Shown here: piece by piece, positions 1 through 11,529 of the stretch | Position numbering within the stretch: position 1 is the first letter of the stretch | How the letters are laid out: every line of letters starts with the position of its first letter | DNA from: Hippopus hippopus | Taxonomy: Eukaryota; Mollusca; Bivalvia; Cardiida; Cardiidae | Direction: 5' to 3' | Assembly: GCA_946811185.2 (NCBI GenBank) | Contig: OX328107.1 | Span: forward strand, 44,506,360 to 44,570,359 | DNA length: 64,000 bases | Notes under the pieces: generated by a model | What the model saw: only the letters and a program-made list of their open reading frames with translations | What the model was told of the DNA's origin: nothing | The model's database searches: none | Translations under genes and position numbers: made by a program

Positions 1-216
1 ATTCCCAGTAAATATTTAGAGTAAGCCATATAATTTTTGATCGGCTAAAGCAAGTGACACTAAATGGTATAGCCAATTAGAAATTGATATTTTCTCAACT
101 TAGAAAAAGAGTGTGAAAGAAGGGAGCAATTTAGATGTTGGTTAATACTGGCCCTGATTGCCTTACATACCAGGCTGCTGTGCTACTAGGATGTTTGATA
201 TGCAGGTCATTTTGTC

Positions 217-445
217 TTAACTCTTTACCAAACAAAAAAATTTTATACTCATCTAAATTGAAAGCATTTGCAGACAACAAAATTAACATGATTCAAAAAT
301 TAAACTTTGTGTTGGGAAGGGTGAAAAACATTGTGGGAAAAGGAGAAAATGCTGGTTACCAGCATTTTCTCCTTTTCCCACAATGTTTTCACAAGGCTTC
401 TGTCTCAGAGCCATGAAAACCCGGGATTGTTTGGTAAAGAGTTAA
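217..445 (-). repeat. TTAA-MITE
   Basis: 229 bp from TTAACTCTTTACCA to GGTAAAGAGTTAA, with central hairpin GGAGAAAATGCTGGTTACC and its inverse. The family is non-coding; its readings ([20 protein letters not shown]) recur in all copies and are artefacts. Here minus means the arm with GAAAGCATTTGCAGA comes first. Confidence 0.85.
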
Positions 446-731
446 ACCCTCTTGGAGACACAAAGAGGGAATGAACATTTGTAGGCCATAGAAAAGCCAG
501 AAGTGTTATACTTCAAAATTTATTTTGGTCAGAAGTTCTTACAAAATATTGTATAGTTTTGATAAGTGATCAGACTAAACATTGGGTAAGTTTGGTCTTG
601 ATATTCAATAGCATTTCTAATTGTGATTGACATTTGATATCTTTAGAGTTAAATGTAGATCTGTACATTAGCATTCGATATATATATTTTTTTTGTAACT
701 TGAGGTAAGAAACACTAAATGTTTTGTTTTT
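446..731. other. CPSF6 intron, nothing seen
   Basis: AT-rich sequence without recognisable repeat or exon; the same applies to 1342-1613, 3816-4339 and 7173-7431. Confidence 0.5.
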
Positions 732-1341
732 AGCTCCACTGGCCGAAGGCCAGCGAGCTATTGTCATGGCGTTGTGTCCGTCGTGCGTCCGTCCGTCTGT
801 CCGTTCGTCCGTGCGTGCGTCCGTAAACTTTTTCTTTAAAAAACTTCTCCTCAGAAACTATTGACTGGATTTTTACCAAATTTCACAGGAATGTTCCTTT
901 GGTGGTCCTCTTTCAAATTCCTTCAAATAATTGTGTTCCATGAAGAATTCTGGTTGCCATGGCAACCAAAATAAAAAACCTTTAAAAATCTTCTCCTCCC
1001 AAACCGCTATTTGGATAGCATTATTATTTTGCAGGAATGTTCCTTAGATACAGGTTTACAGAATTCCTAAAAAAAAAAATGATCTGTCAAAAAACATGGC
1101 TTTTATGGGAGACTCATTTTCCTTTTATGGTATAAAGTAAAATCTTTGAAAAATTTCTTCTCTAAAACTATTCATTGGATTTCATTGTTGTTTTGCAGGT
1201 AAGTTCCTATGGTGGTTGTCTACCAAATTGTTTCTTCAGTGAGCTAAAATGCAGGATTGAATGATAATTGTTAAAAACTTCCTTTCGCCATTATAGAAAT
1301 ATCAGGCCTGTGGAGCGATACAGGCGCTCAAGCGCCTCTAG
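732..1341 (+). mobile_element. Helentron-like element H1, copy 1
   Basis: The 5' end AGCTCCACTGGCCGAAGGCC forms a hairpin and is followed by a CGTCCGTC-rich stretch. The 3' end is hairpin AGGCGCTCAAGCGCCT followed by CTAG, with T on both outer flanks. No TIR and no target duplication. This layout fits Helitron/Helentron-derived non-autonomous elements. A near-identical copy is at 49618-50239. Confidence 0.65.
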
Positions 1342-1613
1342 TTCCCATAGTACTGAAACAACAGTATGTTACATATACAATTTTTCTTCTCCTCATTTCA
1401 TACCTGTGATTCTTTTTATTATTTGAACAGCAACCCTTTACTGATCAGTATGTAACTAGTTAGATTTTGTATACTTTTTGTAAATTGAGGTATAACAGTA
1501 TTTATAGGTATTCTATACTGTCTATGCCAATCTACAAAAAAATATAGTGAAGTAACAAGAAAAAAGAATGGATTACAAGGAAGGCTATATGAAGTTACCA
1601 CCCGAAGGAATCA

Positions 1614-2198
1614 TTAATGCTTTACCAGATGACAAAATTTAAGCCTTTTCCAAATTGAAAGCATTTGCAGACAACAATTACAGTGTGGTTCAAATAGTGC
1701 AATTTTTCTTTGATAGGGTAGAAGACATTGTGGGAAAATGAGAAAATGCTGGTTACGAGTATTTTCTCCTTTTCCTACAATGTTTTCAAAAGGCTTCTTT
1801 CCCATTTTCGTTAAAAGTCGGCATTGTGCGGTAAAGAGTTAACACTTTACCACACTAGACAAGTTTAGACTTGTCCAAGTCAAAGGCGTTTGCAGACCAC
1901 ATGTTAAGTGTGGCTGAAATGATTCAATTTGTCTTTGAAAGTTAAGAAAACATTTATCCCCTTTTCCACAGTGTTTTCAAAAGTCCTCTTTCTCAAAGAC
2001 ATTAAAAGTCTGGATGATAAAGGGTTAATGCTTTACCAAACAATCCAAGTTTACCCAGTATCTAGCATAATCTCATTTTTCTAAGATGTTTTCTGCCATA
2101 CTTGTACAAACTTTAATTTTTGCATCACACTTATTTTGTTGTCTGCAAATGCCTTCAATGTAGACATATCTTATAATTTGTAGTGTGGTAAAGAGTCA
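1614..2198. repeat. Chain of three TTAA-MITE copies
   Basis: Copies 1614-1842, 1839-2028 and 2025-2198 run end to end; each junction is a single shared TTAA. The first two have the same orientation, the third is inverted and has lost its hairpin core. Confidence 0.75.
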
Positions 2199-2418
2199 GA
2201 TAATATGCTCTGTAACCTTTCTCCTCCTAAAGACAGTTTTGTGGTTTGCAAATGACAATTTCTGAAAGCATTGTGACAAAATGCAAAATTCTCCTTTCAG
2301 GTATATCCTCATTGTGCCACTAATACCGGTGTCTAAAAGAAATTCAGTATGTTAATAGGCTAAAAGCAGATTCATTTTGTGAACTTGAAAGTGACTAATG
2401 TCCATTAGAATTCAACCC

Positions 2419-2862
2419 TTAACCCTGTACCACACAATCCTGACTCAAAAAGACCCTGAGAAAGAAAGCTTTTGAAAACATTATGGGAAAGGGAAAAAAC
2501 GCCTGTAACCAGAGTTTTCTCCATTTCCCACAATGTTTCCTCCCCTTCCTAAAAGAAAATTCAATTTTTTATTCTCATTTATTTTGTCATCTGCAAATGC
2601 TTTCACTTTTGATAATTCTAAGATTCAGTCAATTTTGTTAAAAAACAACATTTTCATGTTTTCATCACTCTGAATAGAGCTTAAGAAAGCATTGTTGAAA
2701 AGATTAACATTGCTGATGACCAGAGTTTTATTCTTTTCCCTCTATATTTTCCATCCTTTCAAAGAAATTTCAGTTTGAGCTGTATCTAACTTATCCCAGA
2801 CAAAGCCATTTACTATGGACTGGTCTAGAATTTTAATATTTCATCATCTGGTAAGAGATTAA
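2419..2862 (+). repeat. Two degenerate TTAA-MITE copies
   Basis: 2419 to about 2640 (CTGTACCACACAATCCTGAC, core hairpin intact) and about 2680-2862 (core decayed). The second ends 21 nt before a CPSF6 exon. Confidence 0.65.
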
Positions 2863-2883
2863 TCATAAGTGTACTATTTACAG

Positions 2884-2964
2884 CTCCTTTCCCAGCTCGC
2901 GGTCCACCCCCACCCCAGCCTGTTCCACCACCAGGAATTAGAGGACCAGCACCAAATATACCAG
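2884..2964 (+). CDS. CPSF6: CPSF6 exon, proline-rich linker I
   Basis: The exon follows acceptor ATTTACAG and precedes donor GTCAGA, entering and leaving in phase 1. It encodes [16 protein letters not shown] and then [10 protein letters not shown] degenerate TTAA-MITE ends at 2862, only 21 nt before the exon. Confidence 0.88.
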
Positions 2965-5900
2965 GTCAGAACCCTTTCTTTCCATTGCTGTGATTTACAT
3001 ATTTCCTGGAAAAATAATCCATGAATCACCCTTTTTGATTGCTGTTTTTCAGTCAATGCTTAAATTTGAAAATGCAAAAATTACCTGTATTGAAAAAGGT
3101 CTTCACCAATGAATCCTTTTTTACCGTCTGAGGAAGAATGTGTTTGAAAATATTGAGGGAAAATGATCAGCATTTTCTCCTATTCCTGCAATGTATTCTA
3201 CCCTGTCAGAGAAATGCAGCTCATTGTTTTCAGAGAGAATGTTGATGTCTTGTTAAATTCCAAACATACAAACAAGAACACACTAGGAGAACCATTTCAT
3301 TTACTGTACTTGCTTCTAGGTGGAGGTAGAATACTTGTGTCATCACAAATGTATACATGTATTGTTCATACCTGGCAAATGACATACATGTTCTAGCTAA
3401 GGGAAAAGGAAGGTCTTTTCCAAGTTGTAAAGCATAGGAGAACATACTAATTAACAATAATGACACCAACAAACCCTGTACTGAATGATCCTGTGTTTTC
3501 ATGCCTTGTGGAAAATCTGAAACCACTGTGAGAAAAGGAGAAAATCCTGGTAACCATAATTTTCCATCTAGCCTTATAAAGACATCAATTATACGACCTA
3601 GATTAAAGATTGTTACAAGTCAGAATTTACTTCAATAACAAGTCTAAAGCATTGTTCTCTTTTGAAGGGTTAAAGAGAAGTATATTTTTGTAGGTATGCC
3701 ACAGACACAGCCACCCCCAGGTGTACCTCCACCAGGACATCACCCAGCTCCTGTACCGGCACCGCATGTGAACCCAGCATTCTTTCCTCCTCACAGTACA
3801 GCTCTGCCACCTCCGGTATGTGAAACTTGCCATTCACTACCCATGTTTGAGATCCTTTACAGAGTATATAATATACACAAGGAATTGAAGTGGGAAAAGT
3901 GGTCTAAAGTTACCTGATACTTCTTTATTTTTTTTTAGCTCAAAAGAAAGTTGACATTTGTTAAGGTAACATCACTAGAATATGACTGTTTACTCCTATG
4001 TAGAGGAACCATGAATTGCCAACACTGGACAGCAATATTTGTATGACTTGTCAATCAAGTGTTTTAGAACACAGTGTTTTGACCTACAGATGGGCTGTCA
4101 CAGATTCTTCCCTGGGTGCATTTAAGGGCCATTCTTGCTTTTTTTGTTGCAATATCCAGAGCTCATTTATATTTGGTATAGATGATACTGGATTAGACCT
4201 GCATGTACTCATTAAAATCATCTTGAAATCTTGCGGCATATGTAAAAGACATGCTTTTTTTTTCTGGGCTACTATTACAATGCAGATTTCTGACAGCTTT
4301 ATGACTGCAGATGCCAATTACATGGCACATGCAATTTATTAGGCAGTGGAGGGATAAAGGGCTATCATGGTCCTCTTGTTAGCTCACCTGAGCACAAAGT
4401 GCTCAAGGTGAGCTATTGTGATCGCCCTGTGTCCGGCGTCCGTCAACAATTTCTTTAAACATCTTCTTCTCCTAAACCACTGGGCCAATCTTGATGAAAC
4501 TTGGCAAGGATGTTCCTTGGGTGAAGCTCTACCAAAGTTGTTCAAAGAATTGAATTCCACCTAAAACTCTGGTTGCCATGGCAACAAAAAAGGAAAAAAA
4601 GCAAAATCTTTGAAAATCTTCTCCTCTGAAACTAGAAGGCGTAGAGCTTTGATATTTGGTATGTAGCATCTCCTAGTGGACCTCTACCAAGTTTGTTAAT
4701 ATGATGCCCCTGGGGTCAAAACTGGCCCCGCCCCAGAGGTCATAAGTTCAAACATAAGAACAAAGAAGGAAAACTTTAAAATTCTTCTTCTCTGAAACTA
4801 GAAGGTGTAGAGCTTTGATATTTGGTATGTAGCATCTCCTAGTGGACATCTTCCAAGTTTGTTCATATGATGGCCCTGGGGTCAAAACTGGCCCTGCCCT
4901 GGGGGTCACAAGTTTGAATATAGGAACAAAGAAGGAAAACTTTAAAATTCTTCTTCTCTGAAACTGGAAGGCGTAGAGGTTTGATATTTGGTATGTAGCA
5001 TCTCCTAGTGGGCCTCTACCAAGTTTGTTCATATGATGACCCTGGGGTCAAAACTGGCCCCACCCCAGTGGTCACAAGTTTGAACATGGGAACAAAAAAG
5101 GAAAACTTTAAAATTCTTCTTCTCTAAAACTGGGAGGCATAGAACTTTGATATTTGTTATGTAGTAATCCTGTTATAAGTTTGTTAGCCCACCTGACCAC
5201 AACATGTTCAGTGAGTTCAAAATTGGGTCACCGGGGGTCATAAACTAGGTCACAAGATTAAATTAAAGAAATACCTTGTGGGCACTCTAGAGGCCACATT
5301 TATGGCTCAAATGACCTGAAATTTAGTCAGACTATTTGTCTTGATAAAATATCGGACGAGTTTGAAATTGGGTCACTTGGGATCATAAACTAGGTCACTA
5401 GGTCAAATTAAACAAATACCTTGTGGGCACTTTAGAGGCCACATTTCTTGCCCAATTGACCTGAAAATTGGTCAGAGTATTTGTCTTGATAAAATCTCAC
5501 ATGATTCTGAATTTGGGTCAAATGGGGTCATAAGCTAGGTCACTAGGTCAAATTAAGAAATACCTTGTGGGCACTCTAGAGACCACATTTTTTGCTTAAT
5601 TGACTTGAAAATTGGTAAGAATGTTTCTCTTGATGAAATCTAAGATGAGTTTGAATTGGCTTACCTGGTGTTATAATCTAGGTCACTAGGTCAAATTTAA
5701 GAAATACCTTTGGGCACTCCAGAGGCCACATTTCATGCTCAGTTGACTTGAAAATTGGTCACAATGTTTCTCTTGATGAAATCTTATGATGAGTGCAAAA
5801 TTGGGTCACCTGGGGTCATAATCTAGGTCACTAGGTCAAATTAAAGAAGTACCTTTGGGGCACTCTAGAGGCCACATTTCTTGCTCAATTGACTTGAAAA

Positions 5901-8900
5901 TTGGTCAGAATGTTTGTCTTGATAAAATATTGAACGAGTTTGAAATTGGGTCACCTGGGGTCATAATCTAGGTCACTAGGTCAAATTAAAGAAATACCTT
6001 GTGGGCACTCTAGAGGCCACATTTATTGGTCAATTGATTTGAAAGTTGGTCACAATGTTTGTCTTGATACAATTAGTGATTAGTTAAAATTGGGTCACCT
6101 GGGGTCATAATCTAGGACACTTGGTCAAATTAAAGAAATATCTTGTGGACACTCTAGAGGCCACATTTCTTGCTCAATTGACTTCAAAATTGGTCAGAAT
6201 GTTTGTCTTGATAATATCGGATGAGTTTGAAATTGGGTCACCTGGGGTCCTAAACTAGGTCACCAGGTCAAATTAAAGAAATACCTTATGGGCATTCTAG
6301 AGGCCACATTTATTGCTCATTGTACTTGAAAACTGTTCAGAATGATTGTCTTGACAAATTTTTGATGAGTTCAAAATTGGGTCACCTTTTGTGATAAAGT
6401 AGGTCACTAGGTCAACTTAAGAAAATTCCTTGTGGACACGCTAGAGGCCACATTTTTAGCTCAATTGATTTGACAAATGGTCAGATATTGAATTATTCAA
6501 GTGGAATGAAATTTCGCCTATTGACTCAGGTGAGCGATCATCCAGGGCCATCATGGTCCTCTTGTTTTTTAGAGTATTACAGGTAATTCCCAGAATATTT
6601 CAGGTTGTTCTCACAGTAATGCAGTTGTTCAAAGAGTATTTCAGGTGTTCTAAGTGTGTTACAGATAACTCATATTATTTTACAGCCTACACAGACAGCC
6701 TCTACAGATCCTTATGGAAGACCTTCTCCCACAGCCACTCACACCACAGCTGACCCATACAGATCTTCTGATAGATATGAACAGAAACCAAGGTATCTAT
6801 AAGTCTCTCTTTTTGAAGAAAATAGGTATTTTCAGTTGGGAAAAAAATCTATGAGACAGAAAGTGAATCCAGGATGCCCATACTATTGTTTGATGATCAA
6901 GGCAATCTTTGCTCAATTTTGGGACACTGTGACTGTTGTATTCAACTCTTTACCAAACGACAAAATTGTAGACTTATTCAAATTGAAAGCATTTGCAGAC
7001 GACAAAATAAATGTGGCTCAAAAATTGAAATTTGTTTAGGGAAGGGGTGAAAACATTGTGGGAAAAGGAGAAAATGCTGGTTACCAGCATTTTCTCCTTT
7101 TCCTACAGTGTTTTCAAAAGGCTTGTTTCTCAGGGTCGTTAAAAGTCGGGATTGCATGGTAAAGAGTTGAATTAAATTTCTATTTCTCAATCTCTTTGGA
7201 ACAGGAATTAGACTTTTACACTCTATGCCCCTGCATTTGATGGCTTTCATAAACTCCAGTTGAAAAAGAGAAATTAATGTGCAGGCATTTTCTTTCTTTA
7301 GTCAAATTGTTTTCCATATCTCCGAAAGAGGACTGTTCTTTCGTTCAAATATTTTTCCTTTGTGACACTTGTACCATTCTATAGTGTATTTATAATTCAT
7401 GTCATTATTGCTTGATCCCTGTTTCTGTTAGGCACGAGCCACCACCACCACAGCTGTCTGAAACGGAATTTGAGGAGATATTTCAAAGGAACAAGACAGT
7501 ATCCAGTAGTGCAATATCCAGGGCAGTGCAAGATGCTAGTGCTGGTGTGTATAATTTTCCTGAAATTTTTTTTACTGTATTAAAAGGCTTTTTTGCTAAA
7601 TCCTTTACCGAAAGGACTCTGTATTGATACTAAGCTGAGGAAGAAGGCTTTTGGAAACATTGTGGGAAAAGGATAGCATGCTGGTGACTAACATTTTCTC
7701 CTTTTCTCACAATGTTTTCTTTCCTTTCAATGAAAAATCTTTTTAACCACAATTAGTTTGTTGCCTGCAAATGCTTTCAATTTTGATGTGCCAAAAAATA
7801 TTGTTAGGCATCCTGCATGTTTCAGTGGTAAAGCATAGGACTCGTAACCTGGAGGCCCTGGGTTCAAGCCTCACGGGACACTCTGGGTTTTGCTGTGGCC
7901 ATGATAAAACTGAAATAATGTTAACAACAGCGTAAAACAGCAATCAACCAGAAATAAAAAATATTGTTGTCTGGTAAAGATATAAAGGTTAACCCTTTAC
8001 CACACAATCCGGTGCCAATGAGAAAGAAGGCTTTTGAAAACATTGTTGGAAAAGGAGAAAATTCTGGTAACCAGCATTTTCTCCTTTTCCCACAATGTTT
8101 TCTGCCTTTTTTGAGATAAATCTCATCATTTAGCCACATTTGATTTGTTGTCTGCAAATGCTTTCAAATTGGTTTAGTCCAAAATTTTGTTGTTTGGTAA
8201 AGTGTTAATACAACAATCATCTCTGTATTTTTTGTTTGTAGGTGACTTTGCGAGTGCCATTGAGACTTTGGTGACTGCAGTATCATTGATAAAACAATCG
8301 AAGATCGCAAATGATGATAGATGTAAAATTCTTATTAGTTCCCTTCAGGATACTCTACATGGAATTGAGGAAAAATCCTATGGATCAAAGTAAGTAATTC
8401 TCTCAAAGTAAGTCATTCTCGTAACCAGAGAAAGAAAGTTTTTTAAAACATTGTGGGAAAAGTAGAAAATGCTTGTAAGCAACATTTTTTCCTTTTCCCC
8501 CAATATTTACTACCCTTTCCAAAACATTTCAATTTTTAAGTCGCATTTAAATTATCGTCTGTGCTTTTAATGTGGACAAGGCTGAAATTTTTACGGCATG
8601 AGTACAATGTGCAGGAGACAGCTATTGAAAGGTTGTCAAAAAGGATTTGCGTAGAGCAATTACTTACAATAATTAATTGCTCTTTTTCTCTCAATGTTTT
8701 ACATGAAAAGAGAGTTATGTTGCCTTTAAATACCTTTTTTTTTTTTTTTTTGTATGTGTGGAATATGGTTTTTTATTACAGAAATTATCCTTGTTTTCAG
8801 TGTAGCAGAGCCAGTAGGAACACATTAAATTTTGATATATAATGACGAATAGAAATGGCCACAAACAATGTATTGAATAGCAAAAACTTGGAAAGGCACA

Positions 8901-10649
8901 CAAAACTGAATAATTCAAATACAAACCTGATTTAGAAACTTTCTGTTGAAATCATTCAAATAATTCAAATTACTGAAAAAAATCCCTCACAAGTCAACTG
9001 TTTTTGCCAATATCGGAATAAGCAAAGTTTTCTTTCCTACAAAAGTATTTATTAACTGTGTCAACATTTAAACATGTTTTCTGAGAGAATACTGTCAATA
9101 GCCTTTCCATAAGTCTGTGCCATGCACATAAATCTTGTGTATATTTCAGTGGCAAACTTCTTTGTTATTGTACTGAAAATCTGTACAACTATGAAACAGA
9201 AACTTAAGATGTACTAGATGACACTTTCTATATCATATTTGAAGTGCTTGAGAGTTATTTTTCCTTGCTTTTCAATATTTCCATGTATATTGTGTGTTAG
9301 GTTTTGACTATTTAAGCACTGATTGGGAGTGTAATTAGTCTTTTTTGGGGGAGTTTTGTAGCCAAACAGGTTTTGATACAGGAATTACCGTAAAAGCATT
9401 TTTTTTCTGCGGGTATTGAACTCTTTACCACACAATCTCGACTTTTAACGACCCTGAAAAAAAAAGCTTTTGAAAACATTGTAGGAAAAGGAGAAAATGC
9501 TGGTAACCAGCATTTTCTCCTTTTCCCACAATGTTTTCTACCCTTCCCAAATCAAATTTCAATTTTCGACTCACATTTATTTTGTCGTCTGCAACTGCTT
9601 TCAATTTGGACCAGTCTATAATTTTGTCGTTTGGTAAAGAGGTAATGTCTGCTTTTTCTGCAGACCAAGTCAAGGCCACGGAAAATAAACACGAGGATTA
9701 TAATGTTCAATTTTGCCTTCTGACAAAACAGGATGAAAAACATGGATGACTTCCGGTTATAGGGCTATTTATAAAGTGTGGTCTATCCTGCTATAAAACA
9801 GCGGTATTCATTGAATTACATTGATCTTCAGGAAATGTCGATCAAATATGACTTCTTAATACCGGTAAATGTCAGATTAAATCTTTTAATGAAGATTTAA
9901 CATCTAATTAGCAGGCCCCATTTTATATAATTGCCGATGATAATTTCGGTGTTCTACTTGTACTTGTTTTTGCACCCAAGTGTTAAAATCACCATGAGTC
10001 AAATTCACACATTTCAAACATGACAATAGGTCATCACTTACCATTTTACTTATGTTAAATTACGGTATTGTTGTCTACCATTGATTTACAACTATGGGAA
10101 ACTTGTAATTGTGTTTATACATGTATAGATTACAATACTATCGATCTTCAATAGGGTAATATCTTAAGACCAGCTGGTGTGGATACTATCCGATATTTAT
10201 ACATGGCCGAAATTCTCGAGAAACAAAAGTAGATTGTTGTTAACTGTAATTCTCGTAATATAACTGCAGCAGATATTAAATACAAAAACTGCTCAGTCTG
10301 GACATCGCAGAAAAAAGGTTCGCAGAAATTTTTACACCCCTCTTTTTGGAAAAAAAAACACAGAATATGGAACCCACAGGAAAAAATACTTATATGGTAT
10401 GTGTAATACCACAGGTCAAGTAGCCGAGACCGTCGTTCTAGATCCAGAGAGAGAGATCGTGACAGGGACAGGGACAAGAGAAGTCGTCACAGATCTAGAA
10501 GTCGTGAGAGGGACTACCGAGAGAGGAGCCGAGAAAGGGAAAGTCGTAGAGAGTATGAAGAAAGGCATAGTCGAGACAGTCGTGGAGAGCGTCGAGAAAG
10601 TGATAGAGATCGTGACAGAGACAGGGAATATAGGAGCAGCCGCCATTGA
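2884..10649 (+). CDS. CPSF6: CPSF6, C-terminal part in six coding exons
   Basis: Joining 2884-2964, 3694-3815, 6686-6792, 7432-7544, 8242-8389 and 10415-10649 gives 268 residues ending in TGA, with phase preserved at every junction. Residues 1-105 are a proline-rich linker ([25 protein letters not shown]). Residues 106-190 form the block characteristic of CPSF6/CPSF7, including [41 protein letters not shown] and [13 protein letters not shown]. Residues 191-268 are an Arg/Ser/Asp/Glu tail ending YRSSRH. CPSF6 is the large subunit of cleavage factor Im; with NUDT21 it binds UGUA elements and influences poly(A)-site choice in the nucleus, and the RS-like tail contacts SR-type partners and importin transportin-3. 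The RRM exons must lie upstream of base 1. The human protein is about 550 residues, so roughly half is visible. CPSF7 is the only serious alternative; the RD/RS-rich tail favours CPSF6. Confidence 0.93.
3137..3673 (+). repeat. Two partial TTAA-MITE copies
   Basis: A core remnant at 3137-3215, and 3471-3673 with CCTGTACTGAATGATCCTG, a half-decayed core and a GGGTTAA end about 20 nt before a CPSF6 exon. Confidence 0.5.
3694..3815 (+). CDS. CPSF6: CPSF6 exon, proline-rich linker II
   Basis: Acceptor TTTTTGTAG, donor GTATGT. It encodes [16 protein letters not shown] and a [16 protein letters not shown] stretch. It enters in phase 1 and leaves in phase 0. A TTAA-MITE terminus lies about 20 nt upstream. 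Confidence 0.9.
4340..4380 (+). mobile_element. Detached 3' end of a Helentron-like element
   Basis: GGGCTATCATGGTCCTCTTG ends immediately before the next element starts at 4381. It matches the 3' hairpin tails at 6541-6564 and 15150-15171, so two elements abut head to tail. Confidence 0.45.
4381..6564 (+). mobile_element. Helentron-like element H3 with two internal tandem arrays
   Basis: It starts at hairpin AGCTCACCTGAGCACAAAGT and ends at the GGCCATCATGGTCCTCTTG hairpin tail, with T flanks. About 4626-5170 holds roughly 165-bp units (GTAGAGCTTTGATATTTGGT, GGTATGTAGCATCTCCTAGT). About 5215-6500 holds nine or so units of about 146 bp (CTAGGTCACTAGGTCAAATT, GGGCACTCTAGAGGCCACAT). It fills CPSF6 intron 2 of the window. 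Open readings within the arrays repeat with the unit and are not genes. Confidence 0.7.
6686..6792 (+). CDS. CPSF6: CPSF6 exon, Thr/Ser/Tyr-rich linker
   Basis: Acceptor ATTTTACAG, donor GTATCT. It encodes [19 protein letters not shown] and [13 protein letters not shown]. Phase 0 in, phase 2 out. A Helentron-like element fills most of the preceding 2.9-kb intron and ends about 120 nt upstream. Confidence 0.88.
6944..7172 (-). repeat. TTAA-MITE
   Basis: CAACTCTTTACCAAACGAC to GGTAAAGAGTTGAA, with full core hairpin. It lies in a CPSF6 intron. Confidence 0.82.
7432..7544 (+). CDS. CPSF6: CPSF6 exon, start of conserved helical block
   Basis: Acceptor TTTCTGTTAG, donor GTGTGT. It encodes [20 protein letters not shown] and then [14 protein letters not shown], near-identical in pattern to animal CPSF6. 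Phase 2 in, phase 1 out. Confidence 0.95.
7605..7992 (+). repeat. TTAA-MITE interrupted by a SINE
   Basis: Left part 7605-7805, SINE at 7806-7955, right part 7956-7992 (TGTTGTCTGGTAAAG). The SINE target duplication proves the order of insertion. Confidence 0.72.
7806..7955 (+). mobile_element. tRNA-headed SINE with 13-bp target duplication
   Basis: Box A-like TTCAGTGGTAAAGCATAGG and box B-like GGTTCAAGCCTC lie in a 70-bp head; the tail has TGAAATAATGTTAACAACAG. AAAAAATATTGTT flanks it at 7793-7805 and 7956-7968. It inserted into a TTAA-MITE in a CPSF6 intron. Confidence 0.82.
7989..8208 (+). repeat. TTAA-MITE next to CPSF6 acceptor
   Basis: TTAACCCTTTACCACACAAT to GGTAAAGTGTTAA. It shares a TTAA with the preceding copy and ends 33 nt before exon 8242. 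Confidence 0.82.
8242..8389 (+). CDS. CPSF6: CPSF6 exon, end of conserved helical block
   Basis: Acceptor TTTGTTTGTAG, donor GTAAGT. It encodes [20 protein letters not shown] and [13 protein letters not shown], ending EEKSYGSK. Phase 1 in, phase 2 out. The upstream TTAA-MITE ends at 8208, 33 nt before the exon, so the branch point probably lies in or next to MITE sequence. Confidence 0.95.
8413..8600 (+). repeat. TTAA-MITE, partial
   Basis: Core hairpin arms AAAACATTGTGGGAAAAG and inverse, ends lost. It begins just past the donor of exon 8242-8389. Confidence 0.55.
8843..10414. other. CPSF6 last intron, mostly unique
   Basis: Apart from the TTAA-MITE at 9418-9645 I see no exon or repeat family here. 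Confidence 0.5.
9418..9645 (+). repeat. TTAA-MITE
   Basis: TGAACTCTTTACCACACAAT to CGTTTGGTAAAGAGGTAA, with intact core hairpin. Confidence 0.82.
10415..10649 (+). CDS. CPSF6: CPSF6 terminal coding exon, RS/RD-like tail
   Basis: Acceptor TACCACAG. It encodes K + [18 protein letters not shown] and further RS, RE and RD repeats, ending EYRSSRH and TGA at 10647-10649. The purine-rich repeat opens long readings in other frames and on the other strand; these are composition artefacts. Confidence 0.93.
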
Positions 10650-11100
10650 ATGGTAAGAGCTTCATTAGAATTGAGACCATCAACTTTGTTGTAAAATGAA
10701 AAAGAAATCCAACAAATTTTTAGTTTAAATATCCACCATCCTTTCTGCATTTTGTTTTGACATTTATTATCATATTACAACTTAGAACTCATATAGGCTG
10801 ATCCAGATGGTAGAGATAGAATTTGTCATGCTGTGCAAGGTAAGTTCTCTTTACTACCCTTTTAAGATAAATTGAGTTCTCACTTTAATTAAGATTAAAA
10901 ATGAATACAGGCACACAATGCCTATGAATAAATTTAGAGCAGTGCTTTACTGTTTAACTTTGTTGTTTATTTCAGTGGTTTTGAGGAGGTGCTCAAATTT
11001 TTATTCGTGCTTCCTGTCCTACTTTATGAAACATGAAATTGACAGCTATCCAGAAACACATGCAGCATTCAACAAGCCATAGATCTTAATTTACTGTTAA
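10650..11100 (+). other. CPSF6 3' UTR start with apparent UTR introns
   Basis: Three bases after the stop there is a good donor (ATG|GTAAGA, exon end 10652). A 43-nt segment, 10797-10839, is bounded by ATATAG and GTAAGT, and a strong acceptor (TGTTTATTTCAG) lies at 10975. The mRNA would then have two introns 3' of the stop. The last junction would be 46 nt after the stop, just inside the usual 50-55 nt nonsense-decay limit. Read from splice consensus only. Confidence 0.5.
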
Positions 11101-11529
11101 TTGTAGTCACTGGGTTGCTTTACTTAACATATTGATCTTCTCTACAAGCTTTTTCTTATAAGCAATAATTGACTGTTTTTGTTTCTGTAATTACCAAGGA
11201 TATCAGTTTTGAAATTCATAACCAGCAAAAAATCTTAATGTTTTTCTGTTGTGACCATTTATAAAGATTTTATTCCTTTAGTGTCAAAAGAGTTTTATGC
11301 AAATTAAAAATTCTTATTCTGTATATGAATGGAATATCCATATCTGCCTATGGAAAATGGATCTATGTCTGACTTTCATGTTTAATTTTGGATACTTTTT
11401 ATATGGCAAGATGAGTAAACTTAGGTCTGTTATCATAATCTTTCTTTTGAGCTCTGCCACTTTGTCTGATTGTATGCAAACTTATTAAACTGTTGTTAAA
11501 GCGTGTTCAACATATAAGTGGTCGGTAAG

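Noticed and set aside
4381..6564. CRISPR-like or long-terminal-repeat array
   Set aside because: Tandem units abut without spacers and the element has Helentron-type ends; there is no LTR, primer-binding site or reverse transcriptase.
10399..10750. Overlapping readings on both strands around the RS exon
   Set aside because: Low-complexity GAGA/CGTGAC repeats of the CPSF6 tail leave other frames open; only the spliced CPSF6 frame has homology.
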